From: Intoshia linei
Lineage: Eukaryota; Orthonectida; Rhopaluridae
Direction: 5' to 3'
Assembly (NCBI GenBank): GCA_001642005.1
Contig: LWCA01000214.1
Span: 1-39,713, forward strand
Length of the DNA: 39,713 nt
A program made the translations under genes and the position numbers. Under the pieces are notes generated by a model. That model was not told the DNA's origin. It saw nothing but the letters and a program-made list of their open reading frames with translations, and searched no databases. Positions 1-11,100 of this stretch are shown piece after piece. Within the stretch, counting starts at the first letter, position 1, and every line of letters begins with the position of its first letter.

Positions 1-316
1 GAAGTTTTAATTATAGTTATAAAAACGACATTACTTTGTGAATGACCTAATATGATGTATGAATATAATGAATGGTTCTACAATTAAAAAAAAAAATTCT
101 GATACAACTTATTCCAATTGATACAAATATAAATTTTCAACCTAAAAAACCTACTCATTCCCGGTGAAAAATAAGTTTTAATATATATTCAACCAATATT
201 TTTCAACTATTGAGATTAAAACTCAGTAAAAATTTTAGTGAAAAATGAAAAATATTGATTGAAAAGTGAAAAATTTAAATATAGGACTATATAATTTGCT
301 GATAAAGAAAATAAAC
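1..316 (-). other. EXOC2 downstream intron/exon sequence, unresolved
   Basis: This is the continuation of the EXOC2 gene beyond its second recognised exon, read on the minus strand. An acceptor-like tract ending at about 79 is followed by a short open stretch, but I could not fix the phase or match it to exocyst sequence. The remaining roughly one third of the EXOC2 protein must lie outside the window. Confidence 0.4.
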
Positions 317-3234
317 CTAAAAATATTAACACTATCCAATAAGCTGCAAATTGTAATAGTAATGTTGCTTTTTTCTTTGTCATTGATATCCTTCTTAAAT
401 TGAAAGACACTTGAAACGTCATCATAAAATATTTGTATCAATTCCATTATATATTCCATAAATTCTTCATACTTACCTGGATCCTGATAATTAGCTTTTA
501 CCGTACCAGTTAGTACAATTTTTGATTCATCTACAATTATTAATTTTTAATTATAATTACATTTTAATTAGTTTTGATTTAGGTTTTGGGACGAAATTGA
601 CCACTGTGTAATGGTCTATGGTCGCCGGGTAAAAAGCTATTAATATAAAAACTATTACACATAGACGACACTGATAAATCATCAGTGATAACACTGAAAA
701 AAATTTCTGCTTAAAAATAAGATAAAATGCAAATATGAATTATAATTTTTACATTCCTGAAAAAATTTTAAAAATGTATCTCGTAGTTAGAAGATTAATT
801 AATATTTAAATATTAATATTAATCATTGTTATTTTTGTAGTTACATACAACTAAACTAATAAAACATGTATATAAAGGTGTTTTAACTTTTAAATGAATG
901 ACCATTATTGTATAAAATCAAAAAAATATATACATGCGTTATGATTATTTTTTATGATTGATTTCAAATTTTGTCTATTTGTTAATTATTAAAACTTAAT
1001 TTAAAAAAAATTTGGACGATCAATAATTTTGTATCATGGGATTATATTTGCGTTTTCTCGTGTAGATTTTACTGTAAAAAAATATCCCAGAAATTCTTTA
1101 AAAAACCTATGATTAGGGTAAATTTTGCCCTTTTTTTTTAAAGATAATTAAATATTTCATAATTGAAATTTTTATAGTTTTATTAGATTCACCATACTTA
1201 ATTATGTATTAAAAAAATATTAGTTACCCAAAATAGTTCACTTAATGATTTAGAATATGCAATAATCCTTTTTATAAAATAATATTAATATGATATTATT
1301 ACGGTAACTATGAGACCCATTTCTCTCTATCTTTCAGAATATACATTTTACAATTCGGTCCATCATTTAAAAATAAAATCTTTTTAATTTTTTAAAAAAT
1401 TTTTTAAAACTGTAAAAATGTCATGTGTAATATTAACACATAAATTGTAAATAAAAATAAAAAACTAACCTTTAGTCGCAGCTTTATTATCAAAAATGGA
1501 AAATTTGACATTAGAATAATTGGAATTATTTCGACTGAGATTATTTTTAGAAACATTGCCATTAGTCAGACTGGATTTATCATTCAAAGCAGACTCTGAA
1601 TTGTGTTTAGTAATCTGACTATCATAATAAAAATAATTTTCACCAATTTTCCACAAATTAATCATATACAATGCTAAAATTTCACAAACACTTTTAAAAT
1701 ATTCATTAGTCTTGGTAAAATGATTATCGTCAACTTTGTAAGTTTCGGCATCATTATACTCGATAAAATCCTGATATTTGTCATTTTCAAATTTAATAAA
1801 TTCAAGATAACCATCAAAATCTTGTTTCAGCTTTAATTTAACAGATTTAGCTAAAGATTCAAAATAAATCCAAGCACAATTATAAGGGTAATTGAGAGAT
1901 TCCAAAACCTTGATTAATTGATAATTTTTATCAAATTTTTGATTTGATGAATCTTGCAATTGAGATATAATGTCTTGACAAAGTTGAATAATTTTTTGTC
2001 TAATAATTTCGAAAACTCTTCGAATAAATTCAACCTTTGAATTTTGAAAAAGGGATGCAGCTCGATTAAAATCTGTAATAACCATATCATAATTTTTATT
2101 TACGATATACTTGTTAATGTTATTAGTCAAATTAAACAAAAATGAATGTCGTTGAATGACATTCAAAGCATTCCAAGTAGACTGTGCCATTTCAGAGCGC
2201 TTTAAAACACTATTAAACATGTCATGCGCCGCATTGCTCGTTTCCTTCAAACTCGATTTTAAATTTTTAATATGTTTCAAGTTAATTAAAGTTTGATTCA
2301 ATTGATGAGAGTCGACTAAGTTTTTCAAAACGTTCAACGATTCCATAAAATGGGATACATGTGATTTAAGAAACATGAAGGGTACCTCAGACTGTTGATC
2401 AATTTCATTGACTAGATTTTTTAAACCAGACTGAAGAGTTTTAAAGTCACATAGAGAATGAGAATTTAAGAGGTAGTATATAGGATCAAATTTTTCACTA
2501 GTAAAACTAGCCGATTTTCTAAACTTTGTCAAAATGTTTTGAACAAATTCGTTTGGACTGTTTTGATCGATATTTAATGGATTTTCATTTTCAATTTCTG
2601 TGGTCGTTGCAATGTTAAAATTGGAATTCATTAAATCGTTTAAATAGATTGATTCATTTAACCAAACACTGGATTCTTCAAAAGGATTGCTACGAATGCT
2701 TTCACATGTAAATTCACATTTAGATACACCCATTCCACCTTTTCTGGTTACAACAATAAAAGTGGCCGTTCCAATTTTACTTCCCATTCTAATTTTCAAT
2801 TCGTTTGGCGAAATCCATGTTGTCCAATAAGTCAAGTCTTGGTCACCAAATAAAACCATGAATATATCATTTTTATCTTCACCCAAATTTTCACCGTCGA
2901 GAGAAATTGTTATACCAGGTATACCATCATTTGGTGTTACTTGTACAATGCTTGGACGGAGATCAATTACTGTTTCAGACATTTTAATAGACTTTTTTGG
3001 TTCTGGAATGATAGTTTTTGTATCTTCTTTTAATTTATTTTTTGTCAAGGTTAAACTCGATTCTTTTTTGTGTTTCATTATTCTTTCGAATGGATTTTTT
3101 ATGTGGATTTTATCTTTTTCTTTTGGTACTTTTTCTAATTTAATCTCACTTCCAAATGGATTTGTAGATGCTGCTTTTTTGACCGATTTCGCTGAATTAA
3201 AAATACCAGCATCTTTATTAAACGGATTCGACAT
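317..3234 (-). CDS. EXOC2: Exocyst complex component 2 (Sec5), 5' part
   Basis: Sec5 is a subunit of the exocyst, which tethers secretory vesicles to the plasma membrane; in animals its N-terminal IPT/TIG domain binds Ral GTPases. Exon 1 is 3234-1470 (588 codons plus 1 nt). Exon 2 starts at 530 and joins in phase as ...KAATK-D-ESKIVL; it stays open to about 317, but its donor is uncertain (317 or 331). The IPT domain lies at residues ~92-178 (TPNDGIPG, DGENLG, VVTRKGG). The conserved Sec5 block NALNVIQRHSFLFNL follows around residue 365, and exon 2 carries a helical EEFMEYIMELIQ segment. The start is the first ATG of the open frame, with no acceptor nearby. Oddities: a ~90-residue N-terminal extension before the IPT domain with NPF at 3-5, 25-27 and 47-49 (a fourth at 183-185), and V97 and D113 where human Sec5 has the Ral-contacting T11 and R27. 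The usual family length is about 900 aa, so only the N-terminal two thirds is present. Identity is secure by domain order and block similarity; the 3' structure is not. Confidence 0.9.
531..1469 (-). other. EXOC2 intron 1
   Basis: Read on the minus strand, the intron begins GTTAGT at 1469 and ends TTGTAG at 531. It joins a phase-1 exon end to a two-base remainder, so the frame is kept. It is AT-rich with no recognisable gene. A partly self-complementary stretch around 598-705 may be a decayed repeat. Confidence 0.75.
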
Positions 3235-5107
3235 TCGCTTTATTTTTTTAAATTAGATTAAGAATAAAATTTTTATAATCTGAAATTAACTTTAGTTAAT
3301 TCAAATATGGATGCAATTTTTGTAATTAAAATTTTTGGGGGGATATTTAAACATTTAGTCATGATTTTTATATTTGCATCTTAACTTGTGTTTATTTATA
3401 ATGTTTTAATCTTATCTAAAATTTAGATAATATGTTTAGTATTGAACAATGTACATCTCTTATATAAATGTTGATACTTATGGTCATTTTTTAAATTATT
3501 TTTAATAGGCTTTTAAGTGGATTTTTTGACACAATTTTAAAAAATTCAATTTTGAGGTTATTTTGTTATGCAATTTTAAAAAAAATGGGTTTTCGTTGTC
3601 ATTTTTCTGGTTTTTTTATAAATTTTTTTTCGAATTTTTAAAAAAATTCCATCTTCCTTACTTATATAACATGCTATGCAATATTTGTTTGTGTGTGTTA
3701 CCGTTTATTTCAATAACTATCAGTCTTAGAATTTTATAAATCCACATTTCAATTACAGTTTTTTCCGGGGTGTTAGCAAAATAAATTTCAACCTTCCAAA
3801 CTCACATCTTACGGGTTAAAAAGCCCAATTGTCCTTTTTTTTGAAAATCAAACGAAGTCGAGAATTCAAAAAAAATATATATTCTGATATATAGAAGAAG
3901 GAATAATTCAGTTTAAAGTAAAAAGTAATGTGATATGACGGTTCCATCTGAAAAAAGTTTGGAAACCACTCTTTTAAAGATTGATAATAGTGAATAGTAG
4001 GATTTTTAAGTTAGATTTTCAACGTAAATTTGTTTTTTTGGTAGAATCAAAATGTGCCCTCATCAGATCTAAGTGATGTTTGTACGTAGTACATAACAGT
4101 CAACCTAGTCAAGATATCTTTTCAATTAATTTTAACAATCATTATTAAGTTATGGGGTAATTTTAGCCTAATTTTAAAAAATTTGTTTTGAGATTATTTT
4201 TTTATGAAATTTAAGATAAAATAGGTTTTTGGAATATTTAGCCAAATTTTAAAAAATACCTTTTTTTAAGTTGTTTTTATTATCAAATCCAAAAAAATCT
4301 GTTTTTAAAGTTAATTTTTTATGTAATTTAAAAAAAATGGTTAACCTTGATATGTTTTGGGATAGTTATCAAATTTTTTGACCTTTTTTGAATTTTTAAA
4401 AAAAATTTTAGAAAGTTGTTATGGAATTTTTATCAAATTTTAAAAAATATCTTTTGAGGCAATCCGTTAAACCTATAAAATATTTTTTTACTATGTAAAT
4501 TGGCCTTGATGATTGATGAAAAATAATAAAAACTCTGTGCAAATAAAGTAAAACTGAGTAAATAAAAGTAGCAGAAGAATTGTGTCATAAAATGAGAATA
4601 TTTAATTGCAACTATGAATAAAAATTAGTAACTTTCAAGCTTAACTGATAGGCTAAAGTTTTCACAAGTAAATTAAAAAATCAATTAAAACCAGACTTTA
4701 TGACTCAAATTAAAAACTGACACAACAAATGTATATAAATTGCTATAGAATTTTAGTAAATATTACAGAAAAGAACAGAAATACATTTATCAATTTATGA
4801 ATTCATAATCAAAAAATGGCGCAAAATAATTAACGATAAATTGTGACAGTGGATACCAGACAATATTGTAAATAATTGTGCGATAATTTTATTTGTTGAA
4901 ATTACTTCCAAATTTTAAAGTTTTTACTAGAACGTAAATATAATCTTGGTATAATTTTATATCCATCTAAAATATGAAAATAATTGTTTTATCTTTATAT
5001 TTTGATAAATAAATTTTTAAAAGAAACTTTTTTTGTTTTTTTTTTAATTGGAAACTAACTAATCGTATTTATTTATATAACATATTAATATTTTTTGTAG
5101 ATTTAAC
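3235..5107. other. Divergent intergenic region EXOC2/CKAP5
   Basis: About 1.9 kb separates the divergent start codons and probably holds both promoters. Degenerate ~70-80 bp units of the form AATTTTAAAAAAT..TTTGAG..TTATTTTT recur at about 3490-3660 and 4150-4470. A dispersed repeat copy sits at 3899-4109. No open frame or clear TATA element stands out from the AT background. Confidence 0.5.
3899..4109 (+). repeat. Dispersed ~211-bp repeat, copy 1
   Basis: This segment is repeated in inverse orientation at 20564-20775. Shared blocks include GTAATGTGATATGACGGTTC, GATAATAGTGAATAGTAG and TTTGTACGTAGTA. By eye the copies are roughly 80-85% identical over their full length, with matching outer ends. 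No coding capacity or tRNA boxes were seen, so the family is unassigned. Confidence 0.8.
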
Positions 5108-8100
5108 ATGAGTGAAGAGGAAGATACTTCATGGATGAAACTTAGCGTTTACGATAAATGCTGCCACAAGGTTTTTAAACTTTTGAATAAAAATGTAGTT
5201 TGATACGATGGTTAATGTTTACTTAAATAATCTTTTCCATCATTGCGTTGCCGTTCATTATTGAGATAATTACTATTAATTAATGTATTTACATTATAGG
5301 TAGGGCTATAAGGGAATTTTTGGTTATTTACTAAGTAATTTTTCAAAATTATGGAAAATTATTTTTCAATATAAATATTTTTAAGATGTGATATTTTACA
5401 CAATTTTCTATAAGGTGAGCGATATCGCAAAGGAAGTTGGAAATACTAATTAACTGTTTAAATTTAGCTGTGGAAGGCTCGTGTTGATGGATATGAAAAA
5501 ATTTTTAAAGTTTTTGATTATGCGGATAATGATGATATCCCTGAATTTAAAACGTATTCACCAATTATTAAAAATTTTGTTGTTGAAACCAATCCAAGTG
5601 CTCTTGATAAAGGCCTCGATGCTGCTTTAGCCTACATAACCAATGCTAAAATTGCCAACAAGTACATTTTATATTCTTATCATTATATATTATAATGCTA
5701 AAAAATTTAAATTTATACCATACAGAGCCATCTTTAGCCACTTTGTGACCCTTGGCTAAGAAAAAATATTGGAAAAGGGGAATTTTCACCTAAAGGGTTG
5801 GTAAAATTGGATTTTTTATTTTGTAGTTTGATTAAGTAGATTTTTCAAGAAAATAACGGTAAAAGTTGATTTTTCCTTGAAGTTTTAAAAATGGTATTTT
5901 TTATTAAATATTATTAGATTTTATTAAAAGTGTAATTCTTGCAATACAAATGATAGGTAAAGTAGATGTCGCCTAGACTTAGGGATAAATTCCCAATATC
6001 TAGCAACTCTGACAGAGTTACTCTAATAAATATTAAAAATTCTCCTATAAAAATAAACAAAAGTTGATCAATTTTTTTTTATATTTTAGTAGAATCTCAC
6101 GAACCCTTAGGGATCCGGGACCCAAACCGAGAACCACTGTTTTAATCTAAGATTCTTAGATCACATTAACGTTGGAATTACTAACGTCCGAAAAAAATTA
6201 AAATTTTAGAATTATTTTTTTATATACTTTATTTTGTTAATTTAAGTTTATCTTTATATTTTAATTAAATAGCTTCATTTTAATCATGGAATTCGCGGTA
6301 ATATTGAACCGCTAATTTCGATCTCGTAGCTATTTTGGTTTTAATTTACTTTTTTAGAATAGCACCAAGTGTGCTAGATGGAATTATTAAAAAATGTCTT
6401 ACCGGAAAACCTAAAATTAAAGAAAAATGTATCAATATTTTTATGATGGTTGTAGAAATTGAACAAGCTGATTTGGTTGTAGTAATATTTTATTTTTTTA
6501 TCTGAATTATACATTTTATGTCATTTTGTTTGTATGGTTTGGATAATTTCTTTAATTGAATACAGGGAAGTTTATACTCTACTTTAATCTTTTTGATGGT
6601 TAGAAAATCAAATTTAAATTGTGTTTTTACCTTGCATAAAAATCTTACATCATTTTAATTTCAGCATTTCATTATTTATATTTAATCAATTTTGGTCAAT
6701 TCAGTTAATGTAAATTTTTTTAAAAAACACCAAATGTCAAGTTTTATTGTTTTGACCTTTTCAGAGATGTGAAATTATTGGGATTTTTTTTAAAAATTAT
6801 TACATACTGTATATTTCTAATTTTTTTATTTAAATTTTACTCAAATTACAAAATCAACTAAAGTATTTTGCAAATTAGGTGGGTATAATACAGTGGTTCC
6901 CGATCGGGTCCTTAACCCTTCGGGTCCATGGGATTAAAATCAAATGAACAAAAATTTTTATTAACTTTGTTTATTTTTAATATATATAAGAGTAACTCTG
7001 TCAGAGTTGCTAGATATTGGGAATTTATCCTAAAGCATAGACGATCGCTACATTATTATTTAAAAAATCGAATTTTTATCCCACCATTAATAAAAAATAT
7101 TATTTCAAACTCTCAGGGAAAAATCGAATTTTACCAATATTATTTTGAAAATGCACTTAATCAAACCTCAAAATTAAAACTACAATTTTACCAACCCTTA
7201 AGGTTTAAAGTAAAATCCCTTTTTCCAGTATTTTTTTCAAATATTATGAGAAAAACTTTTTAAAAAACCGTAAAATAATAATTCAATTTTACCAACCCTT
7301 AAGGGAAAAATCCTTTTTTCAATGTGTAAATTTTAAATTTTACTTAAAATTATACCATTTATAAATGTTATTTGTTCAGGGATGTAAATTTGATTTAAAA
7401 TTTTTAGAAAAAATTATTGGAATGTATGGATAACAAACAACCAAAAATTATTTCTGGTGCACTTCAATTCATTATTGCAGTTGTCCAGTATGATTTTATT
7501 TTATATTGACCCAACTTTGGTGATTTTCATAAATTTTCATAAAATAAGCTTATCATATCTTTTATTGAACTGTTGTGGTTGTGATAGAAAATTGACCCAA
7601 AAAATAATTTATCAAATATGAAATATGGATAATAGTAAACCAGATCGCAAGAAGGTACATGTGATCCTTGGACTCCAGAGCATAACCTATCTTATCACGA
7701 ATCTCATTCTAGGGCAGTTTCTTAAACAGGGTTTAAAAAAACTATTTTTATTTTTTACTTTATCGATCAAATAAGTGAATTATTTAAATATTAAATCAAT
7801 TTAAATCTTATCAACTACAGCTTCTATGTTAATTTTTACCATTTATTGATGTTATTGATTATGTTCGATATTAATAGGGTGGTTTTTAAAAATTTCAATA
7901 AAATACGATTTTTACGTTGAATTTTAAGGTATCATTTTTTTATTTTTTACAGGAGGAGTAAATTTAAAAAAGGTTAATAAACGCTGATCTAAGGTAAGGA
8001 TTCAGCAAAATTTTTGTAATACTAAATTAAAATTTTGTTTATTTCATCAATGTTCTCTAATTTGGTTATATAGCCAAATTCCAACATTAGCAAATTAGAT

Positions 8101-11100
8101 TGAAATTACTGATATAAAAACTTTCCTTTGAAATTCTATAATTTAGCTATATTTTTATTTTAGATCATTTGGAACAATTATAATTAATGTGAAACCATTT
8201 TTAAAGAAAATTGAAAAGTTATTAGATAATAAAGATAAAACTGTACGCGAAAATACAAAAACACTAGTCATTGAATGCACTCGTTGGCTTGGCACTGCTA
8301 CAATTAAACCTTTAATTGCATCCTTAAAACCAGTGGTAGTTACAGAGTTTGAAAAAGAATTTGAAAAAAACTCTAATAAAAAAGCAAAACCTACTCGCTA
8401 CATTCGTTCTGAAATGGAAAAAAGAAAAAACAGTGAAAATCTTGATGAAGATGAAGCTGACGATATTGAAAACGATGATGACGAAGACGAAAGTCCTACC
8501 ACAGTAATTGATACATTTGAATTATTACCCTCTGTTGATATACTTTCAAAATTACCAAAAAATTTTTTCGCCGAACTTGAATCAAAAAATTGGAAAGAAC
8601 GTCAAACTCAATTGCAACTATTGGAATCTTTATTAAAAGACGTGGCGAAAATTGACCAAGACGCCGATTATAAAGAATTATTTTCTGCATTAAAACTAGT
8701 ATTAGAAAAGGAAAAGACTGTGGCTTTATTCATTCTATCGTCAAAAATATTAAAGTCTATGGGGGTTTGTTTGAAGACAAACATCCAACAACACTCTGTG
8801 GATATTATTCAATTAGCATTGTTGAGATTAAAAGAAAAAAAGTTTACTATTGTGAACGCCATGACAGAGTGTTTGGATGAGCATTACAAGCATGTCCAAT
8901 TAGAAGCAATTTTTAACATATTGATTGAGAGTTTGTCTAATAAATCGACTAATGTACGTATTGAAACATTGAGATTTATGATTAGAATAATGCCGATTAC
9001 ACCTTTGTCTAGTTATCCTAAAAAACTTATTAAGGACTTGATTGTTCCGTTAATGAAATGTTTAAATGACAGTCTTGGGGATATTAGAGATTTGACTATG
9101 CAATCTCTTGGTATCTTAATAAAAATACACGGCGAAAAAGTTATAAACAAATATATTGACGGTGTTGATAAAATTAAACGTGCTAAAATAGATGAATTTG
9201 CTAAAAATTGTCAATTGATTAGTTCCAAAAAAAATAAACCTAAAGACAACGCGAATGAACCAAAAAAAGAGAAAGAAAAAGGAAAGACGAAGGAAACAAA
9301 AACAGTTAAAGAAAAGCCAAATAAGAAAAACGCCAATAATGACAAAAAACCAAAATTTAAAAAAGCTTCACCAAATACTAAAAAACCTAACAAAACCAAT
9401 AAAAATAATGAAAAGGAATTACCTACAGAAAATTTAATTACCGAAGATGCTGCTTTGGAATTACTCAGCGATATTTTAAAGGAAAACATTGCAGAAACAA
9501 TTACTAATAAGCAATGGAAAACTCGACTTGAATGTTACCAAAAAATTCTTGCCACAATTGATAATCTCCACATATGCGAACAAAGTATACCCTCTATTGC
9601 TATACTAGTAATCATGTCACAGAAACCTGGTTTCAAAGATTCAAATATATCAGTATTAAAATGTAAATATGATGTTTTAAAAAAATTGTCCGAAACTGCC
9701 AAATGTACAAAAACCCTTTTTGATTTGTGTATTTCGCCAATTGTTGATAAAATCGGTGATACCAAAGTGGGACCAACAACCAAACAAACTTTGAATGCTT
9801 TTGCAGAAAGATTAAGTCTTCAGTATACACTGGAATTGCTTTGTATGCATTCCATTAATGTTAAAAATCCTAAAACTAACACTGAATCTTTAAATTGGAT
9901 TATTTCTGCTGTCGATGCGTTTGGTGGAAAAAAAATTAGTTTAAAGGTTATAATTGGATTTATTAAAATTAATTTATCATCTAAAACTCCAGAACATCGC
10001 AAAGCAGCTTCGTCTCTCATTGCGAAACTAGTTCAACATGTTGGGAATAACGTTAGGAATTTAATTGCCGATGAGCCGGTAACAGTTTTGAAAATTATTG
10101 ATGAATATATTGAAAAATTAAAGGGGTGTAATGTCCCTGAACCCACTTTAGGATTGACTAAAAATGAACCAAAGAGAGCCGGTAAAAGTAAATCTAATCA
10201 TGTTGAATCTGGTCAAATTGAAGAATCGGGCCAGGAAAATAGTTCTGAGAATGAAAATGATGATGAAAATGAAGACGCTTTGGATTCTCTTATTCCTAGG
10301 GTTAATATTAGTGATAAAATTAATGATTCAATTTTTAATGAAATGGACAATTCTCTATGGAAAGTTCGGAGTGAGGCGGTTAAGACTGTATTGGAAATTT
10401 TAGATACAGCTAAATTTATTGAGGATGATATTGGTGGATTACCGATTGCATTGAGTCGTCGATTAGGTGATTCGAATAAAATTATTATTGGGATTACTTT
10501 AGAAATTATCAAAAAACTTGCTGTATCAATAGGTCCAAACGTTTCCCGTTATATTGGTGACCTTTGGCCAGGTGTAATGGCTTCACTAAGTGATAGTAAA
10601 ACAAGCGTTAGAAGTAATGCTTTGGCAGCAATGGATGAATGGCTTCTGAAATGTAAATTATTTCCTTTGTTGGCAGATGAGATGGTACCGACGGTATTAT
10701 CTAAGGAGAATCCCGTTTTAAGAGAAAATTTGTTGGTATGGTTGACTAAAGCTTTTAATAATTTAAAATCAAATAAAAAATTACCTCCTTCTGATATGAA
10801 ACCATTAGTTGAGTGTGTTTTCGTTACTATATTTGATAGAAACGTAAAAGTGCGATCCGCGGCGAATGAATTTCTGAAGGTACTTCAGGGGCATACCAGT
10901 TATGGATATATAATAAAATTGACAGAAAAACATAAAGAGCGTGATTTTCTAACAACTATGGTCGGTAAGCACAGAGAAGACTTGGCTACAACTGCATCTT
11001 TAGTTAAAAAAGAAAAAGTGAAACCAAAAAAAAACACCATTGTACAGGAAAACGACATTACTGATGATGAAATTTGCAAAGAAAAGGTGAAACCCCGCAG

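Noticed and set aside
6928-7263. 111-codon plus-strand frame in CKAP5 intron 3
   Set aside because: It lies wholly inside a non-autonomous repeat whose other copies are not open in the same frame.
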